Positions 22,276 through 34,016 of a stretch of DNA of 64,000 nucleotides are shown piece by piece. Source of the stretch: Rhipicephalus microplus. Its lineage: Eukaryota; Arthropoda; Arachnida; Ixodida; Ixodidae. The stretch is from NCBI RefSeq assembly GCF_043290135.1, contig NC_134710.1:254931592-254995591 (forward strand). Reading direction: 5' to 3'. A model generated the notes under the pieces. It was not told the origin of the DNA and did no database searches. It saw only the letters and a program-made list of their open reading frames with translations. How positions within the stretch are numbered: position 1 is the stretch's first letter; every line of letters starts with the position of its first letter. A program made the translations under genes and the position numbers.

Positions 22276-23476
22276 TTAAGATGAGTAACAAACTTTTCTA
22301 CTGCTAGCTTGGGCGTAAAGTGCTTTTGAGGTGTAACAACACTTGGTTTACTTTGGAGACAAGGTGCATGCAGCAATGAACCATACACACTATTCTTTTT
22401 GAGTGATGGATTTAATTGGATACCTAATATGAAACTAATGCAAACTACATTAGCAAAACCTTCCTTTGCTACACCAAGAAAACCATTATCACTTTTAAAG
22501 ACAGACTTGATAAGCCAGGAAAGATTCAAGAAAAAACAAACAAAAGCTGTGACGCTACCCTGAAGCTGCCACACCAGCTCTGTGTGAAGCCATAATTTTT
22601 GAAGCAGTTTGCTTTGTCCAAGAATAATGTAAATCGTGGCTAATGAACTTGAATCCTAATAAATGTACACTTGCCTCTTTTTTGTTGTCATATCCCTGTC
22701 AGATTTACCTATTCAATCACTGTTACAGTAGAATCACAGCTATCATTCAAATGTGTCAATGTCAATTTTTCTGCTGACATGTCTCTTGGTATGCGCATAT
22801 TGTGAACGTAATTCCTGCAACCAATAGGTCACCAAGATTTCTCAGGCAATATCTATACCTCACTACAAAAAATTTAAAAATGCAAGCACACAATATGCCA
22901 GATTGAAACTTTTGAATATGCATCTTCCAACTGAGCCTATAGCAAATGTTTCTCTTAAACAAGTCCCAAATGGAACTGACCAGATTCGACTGGAATCAGT
23001 ACTGGAATGATTCATTACTGGAATCAGTATAAAACTATATTAGTACTCGGCTTACTAATAATTCATATAAGATAGCAGCATTGCATCACTGAAAGCTCAA
23101 TCAGGTTCGGCAACATTTGCTTTTCACTGCATGGTTGCCGCTGTCTTTCTTACGCCCCCCCCCCCCCCCCCTTTTAGAGATCAATGAATCATTCCCTGTA
23201 CAATGAACTTCGTTCACACATTTCATCACACTTATCATCCAACTTAATTAACACACTTCAGCCTGAACCACCGCTTTCAAAGTTTTTTTTTTTTTTTAGA
23301 AGCAAGACTTTAAAGACATTTTACACACTATTACAACCATCACTAGTCGATCTGCATTTTCTGAAGTTCTTGACAACCATAGTCCATAGTGAACACTCTT
23401 TTCTAACTTTATTTCTTGCCACCCCTCAGACTTCTCCAAAAAGAGTGAACTGAAGTAAAGTTAAAAAGCACATGTA
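22276..23476. other. Intron with a degenerate spectrin exon fragment and a poly(C) run
   Basis: AT-rich intron. It holds a 42-bp degenerate copy of exon sequence at 22949-22990 and a run of C at about 23154-23171. Nothing else was recognised. Confidence 0.6.
22949..22990 (-). pseudogene. Degenerate copy of an alpha-spectrin exon fragment
   Basis: The 42 bp match 26665-26706 of the functional exon at 36 positions, and all six differences are transitions. The functional exon reads VESGQFHSGPIQEK here; the copy reads VESGQFHLGLV, a stop, then EK. Sequence on either side does not match the exon. It lies about 3.7 kb downstream of that exon, in the following intron and in the same orientation. 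Confidence 0.7.
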
Positions 23477-25120
23477 CCGTATAAACCGAAATATAAGTCG
23501 AGATATTTTCAATAAAAAAGTGACCTAAAGTTGTCCCTCGTCTTATATAGCGGTGTCTAGCCGAAATTGCACCACTGTCTGGCAACATGTGGCTTGAATG
23601 TGCTTGAGAAGCCAGATGTGGCCATATCCGCACCCAAATCTAATCGCAGGTCACGGAGGAATTCCTCCGTGTCGTAGGCTGGTTTTTTTTTTCTCTCTGT
23701 CTGTTTTCTTTGTGCGCGTGATTTGCTTCCGATCTGTTCAGAGTTTTCGCTCCGCTTGAGATTGCGCTGCATTTTTAGTGGTATTTTTTTTCGTTCACTG
23801 AATATGAGTAGCGGTACAAGGAGGCAGTACTCAGCTGCGTTTAAACTATATGTTGAGTTCGCAAAAACGAACGGGATTATGGCTGCTCTGCGCCGCTTTG
23901 GTGTATTGGAAAAAAGCAAACGCTATTGGAGGGCGCAGAAAAAGAAGCTACAGATGTGCAATCCTCGAGAAATGTCGTTCCGTGGACGAAGCGCCATTCA
24001 TGCGCAGCTGGAGGATAAGTTAGCAGTCTTTGTGCGGGAGGTTCATGCACGCTCGCTGCCAGTGGCCGTGGATACTATTCGCAAGAAAGCCGTGGAACTC
24101 GCGCAAGAAGCCGGGCACACGAGAGAAGAGTTTCGAGCACCAAACTTTTGGGTGCGTCGATTTATGCGATGCAAAGGATTTTCTCTCTGGCGGCGCACAT
24201 TCATCTGTCAGAAGTTGCTGGAGGAGTTCGAGGTCAAGCTTTTAAACATTTAGCGCTTCGTGAACCGACTTCGGGAGCAGAAAGACTACATGATGAAGCA
24301 GATTGGCAATGCCGATGACACCCCCGTGTGGTTTGACATGCCTTCGTCGACCAAAATCACGCAGCGCGGCGCCAAGGATGTGAAGCTGTTGTCCACTGGC
24401 AACGAGCACTTGCGCTTCACCGTCATGCTGGCATACACGGCAGATGGTAGAAAGCTTCTGCCCTTCATCATTTTCAAACGCAAAAAGGGATACATGGACA
24501 AGGCCATGATGCTCGTATGGATAAGAGTAGTGTGGAACCGTCGGCCAGATGCACTGCTACATCTTTGCAGCATGCTGGTGTTGGATGCGTTTCGTGGTCA
24601 CTTAAACCGACGCTGTGAAACGCGCACTCGGCGACGAGAAAACGGACCTCGCCGTGATACCAGGTGGTATGACGTCCACCCTCCAGCCGCTTGACGTTGT
24701 GCTGAAAAAGTCGTTCAAGAACCGAGTGCGGCTGGACTACCAAGAGTGGATGTCCGGCGACAACCCAAAGACACTGACGGGCCGCCTATAGAGGCCTTGC
24801 TTGCGACTGCGGCTGGGTGCTTTCCACCTGGTGTTCCTTGCCAGATTCCGTGGTGAAAAAGGCTTTAAAGAAATGTACTGTGAAAGGCGGCCAGCGACAA
24901 ACTCTCGTATTCAAAAGACAGTGGTGCTTCGTCGGATGAATAGGAGCAGTTGCCATGGTGGTTGAGGGGGGCTCCGACGATCGGGGTGCATTGCACCCAA
25001 TTCGCAAATAAATGTGGTTTGGCAGTTTTGGGTTGTTTTCCCTTTTTTTTTTTTTTTTGGTAACCTGAACTTGGGGGGTCGACCTATATTCTCACTCGAC
25101 CTATAGTCTGGTTTATACGG
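23477..25120 (+). mobile_element. pogo/Tigger-type DNA transposon 1
   Basis: The ends are CCGTATAAACCGAAATATAA and the complement of CTATAGTCTGGTTTATACGG, and both ends are flanked by TA. The size (1,644 bp), TA target and the enclosed transposase fit the pogo/Tigger group. Confidence 0.85.
23804..24965 (+). pseudogene. pogo/Tigger transposase 1, one nonsense codon and one frameshift
   Basis: A DDE transposase with an N-terminal helix-turn-helix (MSSGTRRQYSAAFKLYVEFA) and a second, CENP-B-like helix-turn-helix (PREMSFRGRSAIHAQLEDKL, then FWVRRFMRCKGFSLWRRT). A TAG at 24251-24253 interrupts the frame, which then resumes. Catalytic residues are visible: QIGNADDTPVWFD (Asp 1), MLVLDAFRGHL (Asp 2) and, after a frameshift near 24605, PGGMTSTLQPLDVVLKKSFK (Asp 3). 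The C-terminal end is uncertain. The protein is close to full length, so decay is recent. Confidence 0.85.
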
Positions 25121-25289
25121 TATGTTGCTTGTATGTATGAATTGAAGCAAAATTAAAAGTCACATGTACGTTACTAACACAGAAAAACAACGATACTTTC
25201 AACTTTTCAGTTTTTTTTAAAGTGTCCTACTCACAAAATGTAACTGACAAGAATCAACTACAATTGATTTAACTGGAAAACTTCCATTC

Positions 25290-26110
25290 CTAGGTCGAAA
25301 AAAAATTGTGGAGCTCACTCAGACTCACTCATGAAATATATTTTAGGGCTCGCACAGACTCAGTCTCACCAAAATTTTCCTGAAACAGACTCTTGCTCAC
25401 ACTGGCGCAAATTTTGCTTAACTGAACTCACTCAGACTCAAACCCACCAAAATATTACTCACCCGAACTCGAGACTCGATCCGAGTAAGTGAGCCCGAGT
25501 GAGTCAGCTCACGAATCCATTAGATTAGTTTATTCGACCATGGTGTGTCTTCTTTAACCCCAATATCTCATGTAATCTGTGCTCTTCTAGAAACCTTTCA
25601 ATACAGTAGTACCTTCAGTATGATTTATGAGCAATTCCAAACGAGTAAGGATATTTTTTTGAAACTGATGACAACATAACGTATATTTATGAAGATCCCT
25701 AGAAGAGTTGGCAGTGGGGAGTTCAAAGCACCCTTATGTGATTCATGCTTCTGATAAATATTGAATTGCTCTATGAATAATACTGCTTTGTAATAATTGT
25801 GCATAGCCGTGAGTATAAAGTGAATTCAGGTAAGGCTGACAATAATGTTGAAGATGAGTAGATAGGACCACAGGTCGGTAAAAAAAAGTGGAACTCACTA
25901 AGACTGACTCAAGAAATATATCTTGCGCTTTGGACTCACTTGGACTCGCACTTGCTAAAATTTTTCCCAGTCAGGCTCATTCAGACTCGCACAGACAAAC
26001 ATTTTCTTCAACCAGAATCGCTCGAATTCAAACTAATCAAAATAGTGCTCACTTGACTCAGACTGACTCATGGCTCATTTTTAGTCTGAGTGAGTCGACA
26101 AATGAGTGAA
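25290..26110. repeat. Two degenerate CTCACTCAGACTC repeat blocks
   Basis: Blocks at about 25293-25525 and 25873-26106 start with similar sequence (GGAGCTCACTCAGACTCACT and GGAACTCACTAAGACTGACT). Each consists of loosely repeated ACTCACTCAGACTC motifs ending in the complementary GAGTGAGTC form. The arrangement suggests two copies of a dispersed repeat that folds back on itself. Confidence 0.6.
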
Positions 26111-26295
26111 TTCGTCTACCTATGGTCTAAATGCATGAACTGAAGTGAACTGGGAAGCATATGAAACTGTGTCGCGTACATGAAAATATTTATGGCAGGC
26201 TGGTAAGCCAACAATGTTGGTAGCACTATAAAGCCATTTGTGACCCTTATTGCAGAACTTGGATTATTTCAATTCAAGCTAAAGAAAAGTATATA

Positions 26296-26480
26296 AAGTC
26301 AAACCCCTCTATAAGAGACACTGATATAAAAGACAAATGGGTATAAGAGACACCAATGTGCCTACATTTATATAAGGGGTTGATAAGAAAATTCGTATGT
26401 GGTATCCAGCTTATGAGAGACTTCGTATAAAAGACAAGCACCGCTTCTGAGTGCATGTCTTTTATATATGGGTTCAATTG
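26296..26480. mobile_element. Short MITE, AGTCAAACCCC family
   Basis: The left end AAGTCAAACCCCTCTATAAG mirrors the right end (complement of CTTTTATATATGGGTTCAATTG), with TA next to both. It is a second copy of the element at 59914-60167. It lies only 56 bp downstream of the spectrin exon at 26537-26850, within the intron. Confidence 0.7.
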
Positions 26481-26536
26481 TACTCGTCATGAAAGAACTC
26501 AAAGAAATAGTACAAAAGCCGTCCCAAATAACGTAC

Positions 26537-26850
26537 TTGATCCAGGACTCTTCATCTGCGATGTCGCGGAAGAATTGGTGCAGGGTGTTAGCTTCATGCA
26601 GCTGAGAACGGCGATAGGCGGCCAACGTGCGCAACCGCTCATAACGTTCGTTGATCGACGATCGTTTCTCTTGGATAGGTCCCGAATGGAACTGGCCAGA
26701 TTCGACCAAGGAGTCCGCAAGCGCATTCAAGTCCTTGACCCTGTCTTCATGGGCTAAGATGTCTGCTTCAACCAACTGGTGCTTCTTGGTCAGGTTCTGC
26801 ACTGATGCCAGGTCCTTGCCGCTGTCCTCGCTTTTCAGCAATGACTCCAC
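26537..26850 (-). CDS. alpha-Spec: Alpha-spectrin, exon 5 of those in the window
   Basis: A 314-bp exon entered in phase 0 and left in phase 2. It starts VESLLKSEDSGKDLASVQNL, continues KKHQLVEADILAHEDR, LNALADSLVESGQFHSGPIQ and NERYERLRTLAAYRRSQL, and ends LHQFFRDIADEESWI plus two bases. These make a full repeat with helix A of the next. The donor is GTACGT and the acceptor ends AATGTAG. Protein identity to known alpha-spectrins is very high over this exon. Confidence 0.96.
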
Positions 26851-27893
26851 CTACATTATGATAGCAGGCACCACTCAATGCATGAAACTAGAAAGACCCA
26901 TCTTCATGGCTTTGTAATGACCAGATCTACACAAAACCTTTATGCATTATTCATACTCAAGGAACAACTTCCATTTTCTACAGCATGCTTTGAAAACACT
27001 CCCGCAATAAACACCAGCCAGTTGTTTTATGTAAATGTTTTGTCCATCCCTTCACTAAAGTCTATTTGAATATATAAATTGCTTTTATATTTGAATATTA
27101 AATTAAATTAGAATATCAATTTGAAAATCGAATGCCTAAATATAAATTTGAAGCTTCATAAGAAGCCCAATTCAAATAAAGCACATAAATACACAAAGTT
27201 CACATGTAATAGAACATCGTGTATTTGTGTATTGGGTAATATATATTTGTTCAAATATTTTTGAACACACAAAAAAGGCTTTTGACAAGCCAAAAGGCTT
27301 GTTTAGGCAAAGGTACCACAGAAGGAGAGGTAAAAATTGACTGACAAGGGAAAAACAAAAGACGCATCAGACCAAAGCCTACTGTTAAGGTAACAGCTGT
27401 GTTTGTTAGATGGAATTCTGAAGGGTTATGTCCATTTAACAAAACTGTCCTATTAGGTTTTTAAGGAAGTTTATAACAGTAGCTGGATGACTTGCCATTG
27501 AACCCTATAGCTGCAAGAAAAAGGGTGGAGTGACGACAATTAGTAAAATGTCACTACTTTTATAATTATTCACTTTTGTGCATAAACGATAACAAGACAT
27601 GATGCAGTAATCTTGATTTGAACATAAGGTACTTGGAAACACTTCTGACAAATACACTAGCAAAATCTGTGGCAAAATGCATTATGTCACTTTATATTCC
27701 ACCATTTTTCAAATATGCTACATAGTATTTCGTAAACACTACGGCGGACTAACTATTTCTTGTTAAGTACCCTCAAATTAATGAACACTTGAAGCTACCA
27801 GTGCTTTTATCTGAAACACAATTTAAATCCCACAAATAACTTCAATGTCTGTAGAGCACTTGCTAACAAAATTCCATCTTTTAGGATATTCAC
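26851..27893. other. Intron, no recognised feature
   Basis: AT-rich intron of about 1.04 kb without identifiable repeats or coding sequence. Confidence 0.7.
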
Positions 27894-28163
27894 CTCTCCA
27901 AGCCAGAAGTCAATGTCCTTGACAGCAGCATTGAATGTTCTCTGTTTGTTAGCCTCCTTGAGCTTCATGCTCTTCTCAGATGACTTTGTAGTCAAGTGTT
28001 CCCATTGGTCAGCAATTGAACCAAGGCGTGCTTGCACTGCATCTTCAGAGCCAGCACACTTGCGCTTGTCAATGAGGTTTTGACCCATGGCAAGCACAGC
28101 TTGGATACGGTCAGCATTGGCAGCCAGCTCCGCTTCAAATGCTTGGTGCTTCTTGTGCTTGCT
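27894..28163 (-). CDS. alpha-Spec: Alpha-spectrin, exon 4 of those in the window
   Basis: Exactly 90 codons, phase 0 on both sides. It begins SKHKKHQAFEAELAANADRI, then QNLIDKRKCAGSEDAVQARL and KSSEKSMKLKEANKQRTF, and ends VKDIDFWLGE. It joins upstream to DPANIQ and downstream to VESLL. The acceptor is AATATGCAG and the donor GTGAAT. Confidence 0.96.
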
Positions 28164-29060
28164 CTGCATATTAAAAAATAAACATATTTTACATTAATGC
28201 ATTATGATGCTAATGCTGAATTTATTGTATACACTGTTATCAGCTGACTCCTGCAGGGATGCATGAAGTTCCCGATTTTATTAACAGCGGAGCGGAAAAC
28301 TCAAAACGGGACATGGGCAGGAGGTGTCCTGCACTTCAAGACAGTGCATCAAGAAAGTAATATTCACTCAATTATCCGAAGTGACAGCCCTTCAAGACGC
28401 ATGAGGTAATTCTGATGCCTCTTAAGAATTCTTCCTCAATATGGAACCGATGATGTTGCTGACTATATATTACAGTATTCAGCTAGGTATAATAGACCAA
28501 TTTCAAGCAATCACAAAACCCCTCGTGGGCGCGAAGCACTATGGGATAAGTGTGCACGTTGAACCAGTCAAGCCCGCACATATTTTGCGTCGCCCGCTGC
28601 TCGTTGGCGCCAAGAGAGCACAAAAAAAAAAAAAAAAAAGATAGGCGTCCCCGAATGCTGAATATTATTACATCCAAAACACTATACATGCCTGAATGCG
28701 CCTGCATGTATATCTACGCATGAAATGCGAAAGGAACAATGCAGTCATTGTAGGTATATAACCGAGCTGATGTACATGGGATGTAGTAATCAAGCAGCAT
28801 GCGCATGAATGATTACATGCCGATACATGCAGTAAAAACATATCATGAGCAATGGGAGCTGTAATACTGAATTCATAATTATTCAATGATTACTTCTTTA
28901 TAAGTTGGACAATTAATTGTCTGTGATCGGTTGTAACCAAATCGTGGAGAGGTTTTACAGTGTTCAGGTACAAAGATTATCACTATTTTAATTCACAAGT
29001 CACAGCTGTACAAAAAAGTGAGCACATTCTAAACGCGTCTTAAAGGAATGGGACTAGAAA
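28164..29060. other. Intron, no recognised gene
   Basis: AT-rich intron with an A run at about 28621-28639. No repeat family was assigned. Confidence 0.6.
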
Positions 29061-29066
29061 TCATTT

Positions 29067-30346
29067 GTGAGGTTCCTTGCTCTGATAATTTGCAGTTTCT
29101 TCGTGCAGTTTCAGACTGGGCTTGGTGGCATCGTTCGGAGCATCATGCTAAACTACGTGCTCTTCCTTATACAGGTATGCCTTGGCTTTCACGGAACTGA
29201 ACCTGCTTCCCTTCTGGGTTGCTGTGGTCATTCCGCCACAACGCCAATGTCATCAAGTATCCAACACGTGCAACTTGGGACAACGCTGCTACCGCTATCA
29301 GCATGGCAGAACGAACCCCATCATGATGCGACGCTTCACACGTCACGTCCGGATGATCCTTTTGGCGCACCAGCGACATCTGGCACATCGGCGGGACTGC
29401 ATAAAGGGCCGAACATGACCCGCCCATGCTTCACCGGGCTTGGTGGCACCGTTCGGAGCATCATGCTAAACTACGTGCTCTTCGTTATACAGGTTGGTGA
29501 TAAACGGTCCTTTGCTAAATGTACTAAAACTAGTTACGTTGGACTAGTTGTGCTGCCAAGCCCACAGTACACGTTTTGCTACCTGCAGTGTGTTCGCGTG
29601 ATATTTTTGTTATTGCAACTGAGTGGTGACGTAGAAGAGAACCCAAGTCCTAACAAAATAGATCAAATACTAAAGGCCGTCAATGAACTTAAGACATCTC
29701 ATACAGCTCTTGAGACGGATCTTAAAGATGTGCAGCTAAGGCTATCTCAGATTGAAAGTACCCTTACGTCATTAAAGCAATGTCAGGAGAAGATAGAAAA
29801 ATGTGAAGCAACCGTATCGGCTATGCGCAGTAAGTTCACTGAAATGCACAACAAAATAGAAGAACTAGAAAATAGAAGCCACCGAAACAATATCATTATT
29901 TATGGTCTTAAAGAAACAGAACAAAAACCAGAAATGGTGCAACAACTTGTGACGCGAGGGATATTTTCTGAAATGTTGGGCATCGAAGTGAAATCTGTTG
30001 AGGGTGTGCACAGGCTCAGTCTTCGGAAGCCTAATCGCAACCGACCGGTTATATTGCGCTTCTATGATTTTACAGAAAAAATCTGGTATTACGAAACTGT
30101 TATAAACTAAAAAATACAGCCATATCTGTATCAGAAGACTATTCTAAGTTTGTCCGTGAAACTCTGAGAAAGCTGTGGCAGGCGTCTGCGCTGAATCGCA
30201 GTAACGAAGATAAGGTGACACTAGTTTACGACAAACTTGAAATTAACGGAGAATGCTTCACATGGAATGAGATAGAAAATAAAATAGTAGCTGTGAAACG
30301 TGCTCGTACCGATGGTCACAAGAAGGCAAGCACTTCTCAAGGGTGA
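29067..30346 (+). pseudogene. CR1/L2-type LINE ORF1 with 2A-like motif, one frameshift
   Basis: The RNA-binding ORF1 protein of the LINE. The reading frame is open through the repeated 5' region, so the true start is unclear. LLLQLSGDVEENPSP near 29610-29651 resembles a viral 2A peptide with NPSP in place of NPGP. It is followed by a coiled coil (about 29665-29880: heptads from ILKAVNELKTSHTALE to MHNKIEELENRS) and by an L1-ORF1-like domain (NNIIIYGLKETEQ, VEGVHRLSLRKPNRNRPVIL). A frameshift near 30105 moves the remainder (SVSEDYSKFVRETLRKLW) into the frame of ORF2, with the stop TGA at 30344-30346. Confidence 0.8.
29118..29493 (+). repeat. 58-bp direct repeat in the CR1 5' region
   Basis: GGGCTTGGTGGCATCGTTCG opens a 58-bp unit at 29118-29175 that recurs at 29436-29493 with very few changes. 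Both copies end in TTATACAG followed by GT, so each ends in something resembling a splice donor. Repeated 5' monomers are common in LINE promoters. Confidence 0.8.
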
Positions 30347-33114
30347 CCGAAAACAAAAGAGCCACTAACGCTGCTTTGCTTTAATGCAAGAAGTATCGTA
30401 AACAAAACACAGCAGTTAGAAGAACTGTTGCTTTTGTACAGACCTGATGTAGTGGTCATTACGGAAACGTGGCTAAACCCTGATATTCACGATTCAGAGA
30501 TAGTGCCACCAGCATACGCACTGCTTCGTACAGATCGGGATAGCCGCGGCGGGGGCGTGGCCATCGCCATTAAACAGAACACGCCTTTTCATAAAGAAAG
30601 TGGCATTGGTGGTCACGAAAGTGTGTGGTGTTCAATCCTTATTAATAACGTCCCTGTGTTGATTGGTGGTGTATACCCGTTTCCGGGTGCTCCTGATGAA
30701 TACCTTGTAAAGCTACAGAACTTTCTTCACGGCTGTGTAGGTGAGAGAACGAAACTAATACTTACTGGTGATTTTAATATGCCGGGAATAAACTGGGACA
30801 CTTTTGCCATCGGAAATACTGCTGTTAAAGGTTCAGATATACTTTTTGACATTATGTTTAGTCACTCGTTGACACAGCTGGTGATAAAACTGATTCGCAT
30901 CCACGCGTCGGCATGTTCCGTGCTTGATCTTGCATTTGTGTCTGGCTCATTAACACCAAAAATAAGTATTGAAGAGGGAATCTCTGATCACAAGCTCATT
31001 CTGTTGACATTTCATGACATGGGCGGCCGCGTATCAATTGCAACGACGCGCATACCAGTTAAAGATTACTACAGAGCGAGTGACGAAAGTGTTATAGATT
31101 TTCTTGAAGCATCACAAGACGATTTCTTTAATACGTCATCGGGTGTCGTGGATCTATGGAACAAACTAAAATCTGGAATCGCGCATTGTGAATCAACCTT
31201 CATACCTACTAAGCTAAAGAAAACTAAGCGTAAAACGCCGTGGATTACGAGAAACATAATCCACCTAAAGAGAAAAGTACAACGACTCCGCAAACATAAA
31301 AAGAAATCCGCTGCGCTCAATGAACTTTCACGCCACTTAAAAACGGAAATAAAGATGGCAAGAGACCAATTTTTCTCAAGCACTCTGACCGAGTTTATGA
31401 CAAATCAACCACGTAAATTTTGGAAGTACTTATCAAAGCCAAATAGCACAGTAACTAAAATGGAAATATCGGGTAGTCTTGTTGAAGATGCACCGATTAT
31501 GGCAGATGCTTTCAACATTTACTTCCAATCAGTTTTCACGCGTACGCAGCCTTCATTTTTACCATCGTCTAACAGTGAAAATCACATGCCAGAGTTAACA
31601 ATAACAGAGTCTGGCATACTTAACCTGCTTCTTCAACTCGATGTCAAAAAATCACAAGGCCCGGATGAAATTTCTAATGCTTTTTTTAAGCGCTATGCCG
31701 CTCAGCTAACCCCGTTTCTGCAAAAGATATTTTCCTTATCATTAGAAACAGCTGTGCTTCCTGATGATTGGTTGTGTGCAAAAGTAATTCCTATCCATAA
31801 AAGTGGGAACAAACAACTGATAAACACATACAGGCCAATATCACTCACAAGTACATGCTGCAAGCTAATGGAGCATATAATAAACAAAGCACTTATCAAC
31901 TATCTAGAGGAAAATAATCTGCTTTATCCGAACCAACACGGTTTTAGAAGGAAGCTTTCGACCACGACACAACTTTTAGAGATTACTCATGACTTTGCTT
32001 TAGCTATTGATTCTAGACTGCAAATAGATGCCATATTTATTGATTTTTCTAAGGCATTCAACCGCGTTCTGCACTTGTTGCTCATACAAAAACTTGAATC
32101 ATTTGGGGTTGACTCAAAAATAGTCCATTGGATTGCCGCTTATCTTTCCAACCGCACCCAGTATGTTTCTTTTAACAATGGCGAGTCCGACCGTGCCGAC
32201 GTGTTCTCTGGTGTTCCCCAAGGGTCCGCACTAGGACCAACACTCTTTCTCATATACATCAATGACATCTACACTGCTATGGAACCAGGTATTACAATGA
32301 GGCTTTTTGCAGATGACTGCGTCATATACTCTCCCACTAGCACTACAAAAGACCAGGTGAAACTTGACAAATCTTTAGAAAATATTGGGCAATGGTGTGA
32401 AAAACATGGTATGCAAATCAATACAGACAAAACCATGTGCATTACAATTTCCCATAGAAAGACACCACTTCACTTTCAGTACAACTTCTCTGGGGCAGAC
32501 ATCAAGCATGTAAATACCGTAAAGCACCTGGGGGTCACAATAACATCATCGTTAAAGTGTAATGTCCACATTAATAAAATTTCTGCACGTGCATTTAAAC
32601 AACTATGTTTTTTAAGGCGTAAACTAACCGGAACTTCCCTTCAAGTAAAACTAACAGCGTACAAGACGCTCATTAGACCAATCCTGGAATATGCAGCTAT
32701 AGTTTGGAACCCGCACCACAAAAGAACATGATTGATGCAATGGAGAAGATTCAAAACCGGGCTCTTAGGTTGATTTTTCCAAAGTATGCCAGGTGGGAGA
32801 GTGTTTCCGCGCTGTGTTTGCAAGCACGTGTCGCAACTCTTGCTAGTAGACGACAATTAGCCAGCCTGAAATTTCTTTTTTTCAAACAACCTGGTTAATT
32901 TAAATAAGGATGATTACCTTAAAGCTCCGCACCGTCACTCCAGTAGAACAATGACAAATGCATACGCCCATTCCTGTCACGTTGTAACACGCTGAAGTAT
33001 TCTTTTTTTCCCGCAGCTATAGAGATGTGGAATGACTTGCCAAACGACATCAGTGCACAATCACCTGAATCATTTTCATCGCTGTTGGAAATTCATTTAG
33101 AGGCATTGCAATAA
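30347..33114 (+). pseudogene. CR1/L2-type LINE ORF2 (endonuclease and reverse transcriptase), one frameshift
   Basis: The replication protein of the LINE, directly after the ORF1 stop and in the same frame as the ORF1 end. Endonuclease motifs: TLLCFNARSIVNK, VVVITETWLN, RGGGVAIAI, LILTGDFNMPGINWD and GISDHKLIL. RT motifs: KSQGPDEISNAFFK, VIPIHKSGNKQLINTYRPIS, FIDFSKAFNRVL, SGVPQGSALGPTLF and RLFADDCVIYS with both catalytic Asp. The thumb reads HLGVTITSSL, then LEYAAIVWNPHHK. A frameshift near 32727 puts the last 125 or so codons (MIDAMEKIQNRALRLIF to LLEIHLEALQ) in another frame; an internal stop may also be present near 32990. The stop is TAA at 33112-33114. Confidence 0.88.
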
Positions 33115-33780
33115 ATCCTGTGCTATCTTTGCCGAAATAAAGGTTGAAACAGTGTATCGCGCATGTGCTCCCACATTGCTACATGTGCTTAACCGCCTGC
33201 ATCTGCAAATCAATGTTACCGTTGATGTTATCATGCTAAGTAGTTTTTTTTTCAGTGAAACACATGTGCATTGTTCATTTATTGCTTTATACTGTTATAT
33301 CGTTATTTTTCTTTGCGATATAAAGTGTTATTTGCTCTGTACGCCCTCTCCTGTATAGGCCTGAAAAGGCCCACAGTATTGAATAAATAAAATAAATAAA
33401 GTACACTTTAAAGTTTCATTGCAAGTTCACTGAAACCGGTATTTTAATTTCGCGGTGCCGCAATCGAATATTGTTAAACGAGGAATTGTGACACCATGCT
33501 ACGGACGGCATCGAAAAAAAAACTAGCTCATACAAGATGAGCAGTAGTTTCCAACTGCAAATTGATCGCCTCAAAGAAGCAGGGGATCCTGCTTATTGCA
33601 TCAGTTGAAGCTAGAAATGCTTCAGTGAAGTTAGAAATACTTCAGTCAATTGACATATCTAAGTCGCATGGCCTGAAGAATTTAGGGAAGCGGTGTGGGG
33701 TGGTTCTGTTTGCCACGACACATAAGATTAGTTGCATTTGTCCCATAGTGCACTAGCGATTGCAAGAGTCGGCAGTAAGG

Positions 33781-34016
33781 TCCGCCATGGTGGAACAGTG
33801 GCTACGGTGCTCGGCTGCTGAAGCAAAGGTCTCGGGTTCAATCCCGGGCCTGGTGGTCAAATCTCGACGGAGGCGAAATGGTCGAGGCTCATGTGCTGTA
33901 CTATGTCAATGCACGTTAAAGAACACCAGATGGTCAAAATTTCAGAAGCCCTCAACCAAGGCGTCTCTCATAATCATATCTTGATTTGGGACATAAAACG
34001 CCAGATATTGTCTGCA
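33781..34016 (+). repeat. tRNA-derived SINE, diverged copy
   Basis: Starts GTCCGCCATGGTGGAACAGT with an A-box-like segment, B box GGGTTCAATCCCGGG, then the body shared with the SINE at 63384-63633 (GCACGTTAAAGAACACCAGA, GGCGTCTCTCATAATCATAT). It is more diverged than the other copies. The end is approximate. Confidence 0.8.

Larger units (their letters stand above)
29067..33400 (+). mobile_element. CR1/L2-type non-LTR retrotransposon, nearly full length
   Basis: A LINE with a repeated 5' region, ORF1 (coiled coil and RNA-binding part), ORF2 (endonuclease and RT, no RNase H) and a 3' UTR ending in repeated AATAAA-type units (33381-33400). This layout fits the CR1/L2 group. Only a few frameshifts interrupt it, so the copy is fairly young. 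The left limit is not certain. Confidence 0.85.

Noticed and set aside
25290..26110. CRISPR-like repeated blocks
   Set aside because: Repeats are degenerate with no constant spacer length, and the genome is eukaryotic.
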